DNA of 25,146 nt. Source: CAYXVU01 sp964468725 (GTDB taxonomy: Bacteria > Acidobacteriota > Blastocatellia > UBA7656). Location: NCBI GenBank assembly GCA_964468725.1, contig CAYXVU010000070.1, positions 1 to 25,146 on the forward strand. Reading direction: 5' to 3'. This document shows, one piece after another, positions 16,003 to 24,663 of this stretch. A program made the translations under genes and the position numbers. Under the pieces are notes generated by a model. That model made no database searches, had not been told where the DNA came from, and saw only the letters and a list, made by a program, of their open reading frames with translations. The stretch's first letter is position 1. Every line of letters begins with the position of its first letter.

Positions 16003-16022
16003 GACCGGCGAGCGAAAACGCT

Positions 16023-16739
16023 ATGCCCTTTCCTGATGTCGAACGACTCGAACTCCCGATCCTACAGGAACTCGAAGCCGCAGGCGGCGCAGATCGCGTG
16101 CGCTATCTTTATGACCGTTTGGTGAGCTACTTTCCGCAGTTGACCGACGCCGACACGGAAAGCCGCACCCCTACAGGGCGCAAGCGTTGGCACGGCCTCG
16201 TGCAACGTGCCGGACGCGAGTTGCACCGGCGCGGCGAGCTGCACCGCGAGGGCGCTCTTTGGTCGCTTACGTCCGCAGGCAAAAACCGCATTGCCGCCGA
16301 AGCCCTACGCCTCTCTGCCGCGACCGAATCGCACCGCCAGCCGCCGCGTGACATCACTCACAAAGAAGCCCAGCGCATGTTGGTCGCCGTTGGCCACCTG
16401 TTCGGCTATCACGCCGAAGCCGAGTTCGAATACTACGACGTCGTTTGGCGCGAGAGCGTGCGCGCGCCGCGTCTGAGCCACGTCTTCGAAGTGCAGGTCG
16501 CAGGCAATGTAGACAGTGCGCTCACTCGGCTCAAACAAGCCTATGACGCGCAACGCTCACGCCCGTTTCTGGTGATCGCAGATGAACGAGCTACGCAATT
16601 CGCTGCGCGCCGTTTGGCCGGTTCGTTTCACGAAATCGAAGCCGTCATCACGGTTATCGGCACAGGCGAATTGCAACGCCTGTATGACGCGCTCACCGCG
16701 CAAGAAGAGTTGTTATTAAAATTGATTAGCCGGACTTGA
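16023..16739 (+). CDS. Winged-helix (Mrr N-terminal-like) protein with PD-(D/E)xK-like C-terminus
   Basis: 238 residues. Residues about 5-92 resemble the Mrr N-terminal winged-helix domain: LELPILQELEAAGG, then TGRKRWHGLVQRAGRELHRRGEL and GALWSLTSAGK. Residues about 115-235 look like a restriction-endonuclease fold: KEAQRMLVAVGHLFGY helix, E134 and D139 (FEYYDVVW), then HVFEVQVAGN with E156 and Q158, then a helix and FLVIADE. That would be a D-x16-E-x-Q variant of the PD-(D/E)xK site, seen in some active nucleases where Gln replaces Lys. No membrane or signal segment is present. It may be a DNA-binding protein or nuclease, and its target is unknown. It lies 80 bp upstream of mutS on the same strand. 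I recognise the domains only by pattern. Confidence 0.6.
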   Translation: MPFPDVERLELPILQELEAAGGADRVRYLYDRLVSYFPQLTDADTESRTPTGRKRWHGLVQRAGRELHRRGELHREGALWSLTSAGKNRIAAEALRLSAATESHRQPPRDITHKEAQRMLVAVGHLFGYHAEAEFEYYDVVWRESVRAPRLSHVFEVQVAGNVDSALTRLKQAYDAQRSRPFLVIADERATQFAARRLAGSFHEIEAVITVIGTGELQRLYDALTAQEELLLKLISRT

Positions 16740-16759
16740 TCTGCCAGTATGGCAACTTG

Positions 16760-16785
16760 GCGCGAATCGTCCTGCTTATTCGCGC
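16760..16785. other. Hairpin in the mutS leader
   Basis: GCGCGAAT (16760-16767) and ATTCGCGC (16778-16785) are perfect reverse complements around a 10-nt loop. They lie between the winged-helix gene and mutS. No T-run follows, so it may stabilise the upstream message end or modulate read-through rather than terminate fully. Confidence 0.4.
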
Positions 16786-16819
16786 TGATGCGTGTGATTC
16801 ACAGACCTGATATTGCTCT

Positions 16820-19399
16820 ATGCCGACCCCGCTGCGCCGACAGTACCTCGACATCAAACGCCGCTATCCCGGCATGATTTTGCTCTTTCAAATCGGCGAT
16901 TTCTACGAGACCTTTGACGAAGACGCCGAAATGTTGGCGCGTGAACTTGGCATCGTCCTGACGCGCAAATGGTTCGGCAAAGGCAATCCTCACCCGCTTG
17001 CGGGCATTCCCATCCGCTCGCTGGAAAGTCACCTCGCCAAACTCATTCAGCGCGGTTACAAAGTCGCCGTCTGCGATCAAATTACCCCGCCCGGCAAAGG
17101 CCTGGTCGAACGTGAAGTCGTGCGCATCGTCACCCCAGGCACGGTCGTCGAACCCGGCTTGCTCGAAGGTCGCGCCAACAACTACCTCGCCAGCTTCGTT
17201 GCTTCCGACAAAGCCGCAGGGCTGGCCTACGCCGATATCACAACGGGCGAATTTCGCGTCACCGAACTCCCCCGCGTAGCTGCGCTTGCCGAACTCGAAC
17301 GCCTCGCACCTGCCGAACTGATTGTGCCGCGCCGCTTCGATATGCCGATGCTTGACCTGCGTGCCGTCACCCGTCTGAGCGACGAATGCACCGAACCGGA
17401 TGAAGCGCGGCGCGCCTTGCTCGACCATTTTCAAACTGCTTCGCTTGATGCCTACGGTTGCGAAGCGCTCGGACTGGCAACGCGCGCCGCCGGTGCGCTC
17501 ATCGCCTATCTGCGCGACACTCAGCCCGATGCCTTGGCAACGCTCACCGGCTTGCAGACCTACAAAGCCGATGCGGTGATGCAACTCGACCCGCAAACCA
17601 TGCGCAATCTCGAAGTATTTCACAGTTGGGATTTCACCGGCGGTGCACCGACCGGCTCCCTCATCGCCGCCATTGATTTGACGGTGACGGAGATGGCGGG
17701 GCGCATGCTCAGGCGGTGGTTGCGCCATCCTCTGCTTGATCTGACGGAACTACGGGCGCGGCAGGATGCCATCGAATGGTTCATGAAGCGCGAGCCAGCA
17801 CGCGCGGAGGTGCGCCGCGCGCTGGAAAAGGTATTCGATATCGAACGGTTGCTCGGACGCGTGCGTCGGCGATTTGCCGCGCCTGCCGAAGCCGTCGCAT
17901 TAGGGCAGAGTTTGAAAGCGGTCGCCACACTGCGTGCCGCGCTCGACAAACAACGCGCCCCAGCCGGTTTTCTTGAACCGCTCGAAAAGAGCGATGATCT
18001 GGTCGAGTTTATTGACCGCGCGCTTAGCGACCGACCGCCTGCCGACTTCGAACGCGGCGGCATCATTCGCACAGGCTTTTCCGCAGAATTGGATGAATTG
18101 CGCGCCACCTTAACTGGCGGTCGTCGGTTCGTCGCCGAAATGGAAGAACGCGAACGCAAACGCACAGGCATTCGCTCGCTCAAGGTTGGGTATAACAAAG
18201 TCTTCGGTTATTACCTCGAAGTGACGCGCCCGAACCTGCGCCTTGTGCCCAACGATTACATTCGCAAGCAGACACTGGCCAATGCCGAACGGTTTTTCAC
18301 GCTCGAACTGAAGGAGCACGAATCGCTCATCGCCAACGCGCGCGAGCGCATACAGGAGCTTGAACTCACGCTCTACCGCCAAGTCTGCGATCATCTGAGC
18401 CGCCATTATCAGCGCATCAGCCGCGTCGCCGCAGGACTCGCACTGCTTGATGTCTACGCGGCGCTGGCTGAAGTTGCCGCACGGTTCGCTTACACGCGGC
18501 CTGAACTGAATGACGGAGAAGAGATTCATATCACTAACGGTCGCCATCCGACCATTGAACGCCTGCTCGAACGGCGCAAGTTCACGCCCAACCATACGCA
18601 ACTGGCCAATCATGACACCCAAATCCTCTTGCTCACCGCGCCCAACATGGCGGGCAAGAGCGTCTATATGCGGCAGGTAGCGTTGATCTGTCTGCTGGCG
18701 CAAATCGGCAGCTTCGTACCGGCGACAACGGCACGAATCGGTTTGGTAGATCGTATCTTCACGCGCATCGGCTTGAACGATTTTACCTTGCGCGGCCATT
18801 CGAGTTTTATGATCGAGATGATCGAAACGGCGCACATTCTGCATCACGCGACGGCGCGCAGCCTGATTTTGCTCGACGAGATTGGGCGCGGCACCTCAAC
18901 GGCAGACGGCACTTCGATTGCGCGTGCGGTGATCGAATACCTGCACTACCTACCGCGCGTAGCCGCAAAGACGCTCTTTGCCACGCACTATCATGAGATG
19001 ACGGACTGTGCCGATTATTTGCCGCGCCTTCGCAATTTTCACCTTGCCGTGCGCGAGCGCGGCGACCGCGTGGAGTACCTTCACAAGGTCGAAGCGGGCA
19101 AAGCGGAAAAGAGTTTCGGTCTGCACGTTGCGCGCATGGCGGGACTGCCCAAACCCGTGCTCAGTCGCGCGAAAGAACTGCTCAGCGAATATGAACCCGT
19201 ATCCGCCCAACGCGCACCGGCGAAGCCCGACGCGCCGCCGCACCCATTCGAAGAGATCATCGAAGCCCTTGCCCGGCTTGACATCAACGACCTTAGCCCG
19301 GTCGAAGCCTTGACCAAACTCTACGACTTCCAGCGCCAAGCCAAACAGATGCGCGACGCACAATCGCCGACAAAGCGCCGGGCGAAAAAGGCGAAGTGA
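16820..19399 (+). CDS. mutS: DNA mismatch repair protein MutS
   Basis: 859 residues, the normal MutS length. It recognises mismatches and small loops and recruits MutL. The N-terminal mismatch-binding domain contains the Phe-x-Glu wedge as F28-Y29-E30 (GDFYETF). The connector, lever and clamp regions follow, with the conserved KVGYNKVFGYYLEV segment. The ATPase has Walker A P608-N-M-A-G-K-S614 and Walker B LLDEIGRGTST with D686 and E687, plus ATHYHEM. The C-terminus carries the usual dimerisation/MutL-contact helix (NDLSPVEALTKLYDFQ) and a short basic tail. ATG 16820 is the first possible start, because TGA lies in frame four codons upstream. There is no Shine-Dalgarno-like sequence before it. 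It is probably transcribed with the winged-helix gene. Confidence 0.96.
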   Translation: MPTPLRRQYLDIKRRYPGMILLFQIGDFYETFDEDAEMLARELGIVLTRKWFGKGNPHPLAGIPIRSLESHLAKLIQRGYKVAVCDQITPPGKGLVEREVVRIVTPGTVVEPGLLEGRANNYLASFVASDKAAGLAYADITTGEFRVTELPRVAALAELERLAPAELIVPRRFDMPMLDLRAVTRLSDECTEPDEARRALLDHFQTASLDAYGCEALGLATRAAGALIAYLRDTQPDALATLTGLQTYKADAVMQLDPQTMRNLEVFHSWDFTGGAPTGSLIAAIDLTVTEMAGRMLRRWLRHPLLDLTELRARQDAIEWFMKREPARAEVRRALEKVFDIERLLGRVRRRFAAPAEAVALGQSLKAVATLRAALDKQRAPAGFLEPLEKSDDLVEFIDRALSDRPPADFERGGIIRTGFSAELDELRATLTGGRRFVAEMEERERKRTGIRSLKVGYNKVFGYYLEVTRPNLRLVPNDYIRKQTLANAERFFTLELKEHESLIANARERIQELELTLYRQVCDHLSRHYQRISRVAAGLALLDVYAALAEVAARFAYTRPELNDGEEIHITNGRHPTIERLLERRKFTPNHTQLANHDTQILLLTAPNMAGKSVYMRQVALICLLAQIGSFVPATTARIGLVDRIFTRIGLNDFTLRGHSSFMIEMIETAHILHHATARSLILLDEIGRGTSTADGTSIARAVIEYLHYLPRVAAKTLFATHYHEMTDCADYLPRLRNFHLAVRERGDRVEYLHKVEAGKAEKSFGLHVARMAGLPKPVLSRAKELLSEYEPVSAQRAPAKPDAPPHPFEEIIEALARLDINDLSPVEALTKLYDFQRQAKQMRDAQSPTKRRAKKAK

Positions 19400-19491
19400 T
19401 GGCGGGGCTGCAAACCCGACGCTCTGCGCCTGACAGCGAACAACTTGAGCCGTACAGCCACGGTTTGGAGCCGTCCCAGAACGCTGATTAC

Positions 19492-19761
19492 CTAGTTGGC
19501 ATTACCGTAGGAAAAGCCATAGGAGAACCCGCCAAAAACCCCGAGTAGAAGGTTCAGGATTACCAGCCCTGTCCAGATTAACATGATGGTCTTCTGACCG
19601 GTTTTGTCTACATTCATCCAGCCCCAGATGAGCGTCCATAAACCACAGGTGATAATGCCGATGATCCCATGGACGGCCCCGCCAATCTGAAACTGTTTAA
19701 TCAAAACCAGAATAAAACAAACCAGACTTACCAAACCAATAATCGGTGCTAAGAACCCCAT
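19492..19761 (-). CDS. Small three-helix membrane protein
   Basis: 89 residues from ATG 19761, preceded by AGGAGG at about 8 nt, so translation is well supported. Three hydrophobic helices can be placed at about 3-21, 26-49 and 58-80, separated by short polar turns (KQFQIGG and NVDKTGQKT). The C-terminus is Gly/Tyr/Phe-rich (GGFSYGFSYG). The sequence around ITCGLWTLIWGWM resembles small inner-membrane proteins of unknown function often found in bacteria. No partner is evident. It is convergent with mutS and has its own upstream region. Confidence 0.75.
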   Translation of the reverse strand: MGFLAPIIGLVSLVCFILVLIKQFQIGGAVHGIIGIITCGLWTLIWGWMNVDKTGQKTIMLIWTGLVILNLLLGVFGGFSYGFSYGNAN

Positions 19762-20072
19762 ATGCTATTGCCTCCTAATCATTCGATTTTCAGTGAAACG
19801 ACCTCATCCGGATAGCGACTTTCTGTCTTCTATCAAGGTGATTTTTGACTGCCTGTAGGTGAACCGCTGCGCGCTTCGTTACGGATTGAGAAGACCGAAC
19901 TCGTGCAACTATGATTAGACTACTTGTGAATGATTATTGGAATGATGTGGTTGTTGCGCCTCATCACCTGATACCAACTACGCCGCGCAGAATAGCATGA
20001 AAAGGTGCGCTTGCAAATGGTTGAAGTATGGCTCTTAGAACCGGCTTGCCGCGCTATCTGGCGATGACTCGA
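19762..20072. other. Intergenic region upstream of the small membrane protein
   Basis: 311 bp with no credible gene. It should contain the promoter of the minus-strand gene at 19761. A weak pair TTGATA with TATCCG, 16 bp apart on the minus strand (about 19815-19842), is the only candidate. At its right edge an imperfect inverted repeat (CGATTAC at 20070-20076, GTAATCG at 20094-20100) overlaps the end of the GH57 gene. Confidence 0.4.
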
Positions 20073-22493
20073 TTACGCGCTGCGGACGCGCAAGTAATCG
20101 CCCAGACTTTCGAATCGCTCGATCCACTCTTTCGCTGTCAGATCGCCGTGTTCGGCCTTCATGCCGATGGCCGCATAAAGCTGTTTGCCTTCGGAGAAGA
20201 GAATGTTCTGCGCTTTGGCCAGCTTGATGTCCAACCGTAGCGGTTCGATGGCTCTGAGCAGGGCTTCGACAATCAGCAATAAATCGGCGTTCGCGGGCGT
20301 TTGCGAAAACTCTTCCATTAAGGCGTCAAGTCTGCGCGTTGTGATAAAAGCCAGAATCATTGCGTCTACCTCGAATGCCCATTTCTTCACTTCGGCAACC
20401 AGTTTTTCCAACTCCGGGATGTCGGGGCGAGGCATCTCGATGACGCGGCGCAGGTCTGTATTGATGGTGAATTCCGCCGCCGTCATCAGCGGTTTCGGTA
20501 TCGGCGTGTGGAGTTCCCGCATCACCGCCATCATCGGGTAGTAGTGATTGTAGATCCTGCGAAACGAGCCGCGTATCTCTTCGAGCGTGGATTCGAGGAT
20601 GCGACCGAAGACCTTGCGTTTTTCATCTTGAAACAGATGCCACAATGAATAGTTGTGGCCTTCGAAATGGCGCTGCACCAAACGGATGATCTCCGGCACA
20701 TCGCTTTTGGCAAATGCCTCTTTGATGCTTTCGCGCATCGCCTGAAAGGCTTCATCGCTCAAGGTGTGGCGCACGCCGCCAATCAGATTGTGATCGCCGA
20801 GGTGCGCGACCGCAAAGCTTACCGTGTCCTCCGACCAGGTGATATTCGACCGCATGCGGATTTTGCCGATGGCGAGTTTCTGTTTGCCCGATTGCAGGCG
20901 TTCGTGCTGCTCGCGCTCGATGATATAAGAATAGATGGCTTCGGTCTCTTGATACTCTTCGAAGAGGGACGAAATGCCGTAGTGTGCGCCGACGCGCAAC
21001 GGATCAACGCTCGCCGGTTTGACGAGTTGTTCATAGACCTCTGCGCCGTTGCCGTAGGCGGGTTCGTTGCTCGGCGCGCGACGCAGGTGTTCGAGGAGCA
21101 ACGGTTCGAAAGATGTGCCGCTGACAATTTCGCCGAGTTGAATGGCACGCGCTGCATACTGCAAAACCTGCGTCGTCTCCAGGCCCGAAATTTCATCAAA
21201 GAACCAACCGCAACTCGTGAACATCAACTGCGCGTGGCGCTGCATCTCTAAGAGTCGCAACGCCGTCACTTTCTCTTCGCGGGTCAGCAAGCGCGCGGCA
21301 TGTTCGGTGAAGAAGCGTTCGACATTCACCACCTTGCGGTTGAGCATCACCGTGATATAGGCATCGCGCGCTTGCCAGATGTCGCGCACCAGCGGCGACA
21401 ACCGTTCTTCATAGACCGCCACTAGTGCGTAGTTGAGTTCGTTCAATCCTTCGCGCAGCGGCGCGCGCCACCCTTGCCGACAGCCTGCGCGACCGCTGTT
21501 ACAGCCGCAGTTGTTGCGCCAGCGTTCAATGCCGTGCGCGCAACTCCAAGAGGTGTTCTCAAGGATTTCAACTTCGTATTCGGGCGGGAAGCGATCTAAA
21601 AATTCGCCGTACACAGTCAACGTTGCCAGATGATGCTCTTCAAGGTGATAGAGGCAGTAGGAAAGCGCCATCTCGCCGAACTTATGATGATGGCCATAGG
21701 TTTCGCCGTCCGTCGCCGCATGGATAAGCTGCGCTTCCCGGCGAAACTCTTTGAACCCGCTGCGCAGGCGGTGAGCGAAATCGCCGCCATCGCTGAGCAA
21801 CTTATTGAAGGCGATGTCACGCGAGATGATGCCGTCATAAAAAAAGAGGCGAATCGTTTTGCCCGATGGCAGGTTGCACAAATAAGCGCGGCGCGTATCA
21901 ATCTTTGCGCCCGACACCTCCGCCCAACGCCTGCCCGGTCGCCGCACCCGCGCCGCTTGATGGGGGGCGAGGATGGTAAACCCGATGCCATTTTCAGCGA
22001 GAGCTTCGAGCGTATCAATATCCACTGCCGTTTCGGCGAGCCACATGCCTTCGGGTTGGCGCTCGAAGCGGTGTTCGAAATCCCGCAGCCCCCAGATGAC
22101 CTGCGTGCGCTTATCGCGGGCGTTGGCCAGCGGCATAATGGCGTGATTGTAGACTTGGGCGATGGCCGAGCCGTGACCGGAAAACCGGCGCTGACTCTCC
22201 CGGTCGGCTTCGAGGATGGCGCGATAGATTTCCGGCGCGTGGCGCTCCATCCAGGCCAACAAGGTGGGGCCGAAGTTGAAACTGATCTTCGCATAGTTGT
22301 TGACGATATCAATGATCGTTTTGTCTGCGTCGAGGATGCGCGAAGCCGCATTGGGAGCGTAGCATTCCGCCGTGATGCGTTCGTTCCAATCGTGATAGGG
22401 GTAAGCCGAATCCTGTTTTTCGACTTCATCAAGCCAAGCGTTTTCGCGCGGCGGTTGATAAAAATGGCCGTGCAGACAGACGTAACGATTCAT
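20073..22493 (-). CDS. Glycoside hydrolase family 57 domain with DUF3536
   Basis: 806 residues from ATG 22493, with GGGAGAG just upstream. The N-terminal part is a GH57-type domain: HGHFYQPPREN (8-18), a WLAE segment giving likely nucleophile E154, and TDGETYGHHHK giving likely acid/base D262. GH57 enzymes are retaining alpha-glucan hydrolases, transferases or branching enzymes. The C-terminal part (about 290-806) corresponds to DUF3536, including a Cys-rich patch NCGCNSGRAGC at about 329-339. There is no signal peptide, so it acts in the cytoplasm, plausibly on glycogen or a similar alpha-glucan. The substrate is not known for this subgroup. It follows a lipoprotein gene by 92 bp; that gap contains a run of seven T on the minus strand, so separate transcription is possible. 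Confidence 0.88.
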   Translation of the reverse strand: MNRYVCLHGHFYQPPRENAWLDEVEKQDSAYPYHDWNERITAECYAPNAASRILDADKTIIDIVNNYAKISFNFGPTLLAWMERHAPEIYRAILEADRESQRRFSGHGSAIAQVYNHAIMPLANARDKRTQVIWGLRDFEHRFERQPEGMWLAETAVDIDTLEALAENGIGFTILAPHQAARVRRPGRRWAEVSGAKIDTRRAYLCNLPSGKTIRLFFYDGIISRDIAFNKLLSDGGDFAHRLRSGFKEFRREAQLIHAATDGETYGHHHKFGEMALSYCLYHLEEHHLATLTVYGEFLDRFPPEYEVEILENTSWSCAHGIERWRNNCGCNSGRAGCRQGWRAPLREGLNELNYALVAVYEERLSPLVRDIWQARDAYITVMLNRKVVNVERFFTEHAARLLTREEKVTALRLLEMQRHAQLMFTSCGWFFDEISGLETTQVLQYAARAIQLGEIVSGTSFEPLLLEHLRRAPSNEPAYGNGAEVYEQLVKPASVDPLRVGAHYGISSLFEEYQETEAIYSYIIEREQHERLQSGKQKLAIGKIRMRSNITWSEDTVSFAVAHLGDHNLIGGVRHTLSDEAFQAMRESIKEAFAKSDVPEIIRLVQRHFEGHNYSLWHLFQDEKRKVFGRILESTLEEIRGSFRRIYNHYYPMMAVMRELHTPIPKPLMTAAEFTINTDLRRVIEMPRPDIPELEKLVAEVKKWAFEVDAMILAFITTRRLDALMEEFSQTPANADLLLIVEALLRAIEPLRLDIKLAKAQNILFSEGKQLYAAIGMKAEHGDLTAKEWIERFESLGDYLRVRSA

Positions 22494-22585
22494 TCAACTC
22501 TCCCAATCTGTGCGCGATGATGAATCGTCAAGCCTATCGCTTCGCGCTTTGCCGCGTCAAAAAAATCTCGTTGCGGTAGCGCCGA

Positions 22586-23314
22586 TCACTTCTCCGCTTG
22601 GCGTCTCTCTGATACCGAATGCCAGGCGTACTTTGCTCCGGTCCAGTAGAGAAAGCCGGTTTGCTGGCCGAATCGTTGGCGCAGCACATCGCCATAGAGC
22701 TTCGGCAGTTTGTCAGTCGTCGCGCGAATCTGTTCTGCGGTTTGCACCTGCTGGCCTTCGCCAACGATATTTTTCAGTAAAAAAGTCTGTCGGGCTTCCG
22801 GACTGCGCCAACCCATTTCGCCGTATCCGTGAATGATTGCCAATAGCCGCTCGCCTTCGTTGATGCGTATGGGGTCAGGTCGTGACGAGGTGAGTTTTGT
22901 AAGCGCAGGCAACTGGGCTTTCATCGGCTCGCCGAGCGTCCAGTTGGCGGTATCGCTGTTGATCTCTGCGAGCAGGTGCGGGGCAGGCTGAACCACCAGC
23001 ACCAAGTCTTCGGCTAAGTCTCCGTTGAAATCCCCGACGACCAATTGCGAAGCAGCGCGCGCGCGCAGGGTGACCGCCTGTTGATAGATGCGGGTGAGGG
23101 CAGCCTGCGCTTCAGGTAAGGTTGGCGGCGGCAGCCGTATGGCCGTGCGCGGGGTATCCTCCGCAGGGACGAGGTTCGGAGTCTCTTCTTTTATCAATTT
23201 TTGGGGCGCTGCGTCAGACGAGTGACGACACGCTGACAAAAGTAGGCAGGCCAACAAGCCGCACAGGGCAGCCCTGCCGGTTAGAGCATCGCGGGGAGCG
23301 CTTCTGGATTTCAT
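22586..23314 (-). CDS. Lipoprotein of unknown function
   Basis: 242 residues from ATG 23314, chosen because GGAGAG lies 6 nt upstream. A longer frame from 23335 has no such site. Residues 1-29 form a lipoprotein signal with lipobox LLSAC, so C29 would be lipidated. A Ser/Pro-rich linker follows. Residues about 85-110 contain LVVGDFNGDLAEDLVLVV, which resembles a single FG-GAP/VCBS-type repeat with a DxNxDxxxD-like calcium-binding pattern. The rest (for example LLAIIHGYGEMGWRSPEARQTFLLKN) resembles nothing I can name. It lies between the di-haem oxidoreductase and GH57 genes on the same strand. Confidence 0.75.
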   Translation of the reverse strand: MKSRSAPRDALTGRAALCGLLACLLLSACRHSSDAAPQKLIKEETPNLVPAEDTPRTAIRLPPPTLPEAQAALTRIYQQAVTLRARAASQLVVGDFNGDLAEDLVLVVQPAPHLLAEINSDTANWTLGEPMKAQLPALTKLTSSRPDPIRINEGERLLAIIHGYGEMGWRSPEARQTFLLKNIVGEGQQVQTAEQIRATTDKLPKLYGDVLRQRFGQQTGFLYWTGAKYAWHSVSERRQAEK

Positions 23315-23387
23315 ATGATCTCTCCGCAGGCGCAACGAAAGAATTGTCCTCTCGTCGGCCTCAAGAATAAGGACTGTCCTATCAACT

Positions 23388-23421
23388 ACGTCAGCGCCTC
23401 ATCTCCAACAGGCGCTGACGT
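23388..23421. terminator. Hairpin after the di-haem oxidoreductase gene
   Basis: ACGTCAGCGCCT (23388-23399) and AGGCGCTGACGT (23410-23421) are perfect 12-bp reverse complements with a 10-nt loop. They lie 16 bp past the stop of the minus-strand gene at 23437. The stem can extend through CAAC/GTTG with one bulged base. There is no long T-run, so it is a probable rather than certain terminator. It would separate the oxidoreductase from the lipoprotein gene downstream. Confidence 0.6.
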
Positions 23422-23436
23422 GTTGCCGATAGGCGA

Positions 23437-24663
23437 TCAGAGGGATTCAAGGAAACGCTGCAAGCGATTCTTATTCGCGGTACTCAAGTTGCGATAGTTA
23501 TTGGTTACGAAGGTCGCTTCACCGGCGTGGCGCAGAATCGCGTCGTTGAAGGTCAGCGACTCGCCGTCATGCATCAGGCGGTTGCGGGTGCGAACCCCCC
23601 ATAAGGGCGCTGTGCGCAAGCGAAAGCGGGTTGCGGCTCCGCCATTTTGCACAATGCCATCACCGGTTCCGATGTCGTGCAGGAGAAAATCTCCGAACGG
23701 TCGGATGAGCTTGTTGCCAAGCGCAGCAGGAACCGTAAAGGCTCCGCCATTGATGAGTGTGCCCGGCGGGGCTGTCACAATGATCGGTGTATGACAAACG
23801 GAACAGCCAATCGCATTGAAGATGAACGCGCCTTGTTGAGCGTCGCCTGTAGCGGCCAGTGCGGCATCGCGCGGCGGCGCTTTCGAGGCACGCATGAAAG
23901 CGGCAAAGGCTTCGATGTCCGCACCATCGTCTTCCGGGTCGGGAACCGGATCAAAGTCCGTGCCGAATCCGACGAAGGTGCCGTTGGAGGTGTTCTCTTC
24001 CGGTTCGAGCGGGCTGGTAATCCCCATCTCGTTTTTGTAAGCATCGGCGGAGAAGGAGATCAGACTAGCGTGTTGATTCTTCCAGCCGAAGCGCCCGATG
24101 CGCAAAGCGCCGCCCGCTTCGTTGACCGGGACTTGAATCACCAGTCCGCGAATGCGACCGCCGGTTTGCAACGGCTGATTGGCGGCAATCTGTAAAAGCG
24201 TGCTGTTGGCAATCGCTTCAACGAAACCATCGCCAAGTGTGTTAAGCGAAGAGCGGAAGGCGCGAATTTCATTCCCGGCCAGAACGCGCTCTTGTATATC
24301 GGCATTCGTAGCTCGTGAATGGACGAGCGAGCCGCCGGGGTGGTCAACGAAGGTCGTGCCGTTGAAACGGCCAGCGCGGAGTTCCGTAATCTGACTGATG
24401 CCGCCGACGACGGGGTTGGCGTGGCATTCGGCACAACCGGCGGCGTTGTAGATGGGGCCGAGGCCTTCATCCACCTCTTCGACCTCTGCGAAGATTTCCA
24501 GGTTTGCATCGAAGGTGGCTTGATCGGTCAAGCCGTTAGTCAGATTGTCAAATCCGGTTGGCGCTTCGGTTGCCCCCTGACCTTCGACGGTACTCGATGT
24601 GGTGTAGGGGAGAGCAAACGCTGCTGCCAGCAATAAGACAACAGCGAGCTTGAGAGCTTTCAT
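23437..24663 (-). CDS. Di-haem oxidoreductase (DHOR family, putative peroxidase-like)
   Basis: 408 residues from ATG 24663, with AAGGAGG at 7 nt. A signal peptide (1 to about 29, LAVVLLLAAAFALPYTTSS) sends it to the periplasm, where haem is attached. Two CxxCH haem-binding motifs are present: C77-AE-C80-H81 and C287-SV-C290-H291. The conserved GRFGWKNQHASL (190-201) and the C-terminal LWGVRTRNRLMHDGES and AILRHAGEA segments identify the DHOR (di-haem thiol-oxidoreductase-like / COG3488) family, related to MauG and cytochrome c peroxidases. The physiological substrate of this family is uncertain. The gene has a strong ribosome site and a hairpin after its stop, so it is probably expressed as a single unit. 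Confidence 0.9.
   Translation of the reverse strand: MKALKLAVVLLLAAAFALPYTTSSTVEGQGATEAPTGFDNLTNGLTDQATFDANLEIFAEVEEVDEGLGPIYNAAGCAECHANPVVGGISQITELRAGRFNGTTFVDHPGGSLVHSRATNADIQERVLAGNEIRAFRSSLNTLGDGFVEAIANSTLLQIAANQPLQTGGRIRGLVIQVPVNEAGGALRIGRFGWKNQHASLISFSADAYKNEMGITSPLEPEENTSNGTFVGFGTDFDPVPDPEDDGADIEAFAAFMRASKAPPRDAALAATGDAQQGAFIFNAIGCSVCHTPIIVTAPPGTLINGGAFTVPAALGNKLIRPFGDFLLHDIGTGDGIVQNGGAATRFRLRTAPLWGVRTRNRLMHDGESLTFNDAILRHAGEATFVTNNYRNLSTANKNRLQRFLESL

Larger units (their letters stand above)
15697..16022. other. Divergent regulatory region between sigma factor and winged-helix gene
   Basis: A 326-bp non-coding stretch. On the plus side it holds a candidate promoter (15973-16002) and a tandem octamer (15943-15960). 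On the minus side the sigma operon promoter must lie here, but I see no clear pair. A small hairpin GCCGA/TCGGC (15883-15898) and the GGAACC sequence near the sigma start are the only other structures noted. Confidence 0.5.

Noticed and set aside
16799..17728. Long minus-strand open frame opposite mutS (309 codons)
   Set aside because: It lies fully antisense to a well-conserved mutS, has no recognisable domain, and reflects the codon bias of the gene on the other strand.
21630..22520. Plus-strand open frame (296 codons) opposite the GH57 gene
   Set aside because: Antisense shadow of a conserved enzyme with catalytic residues.
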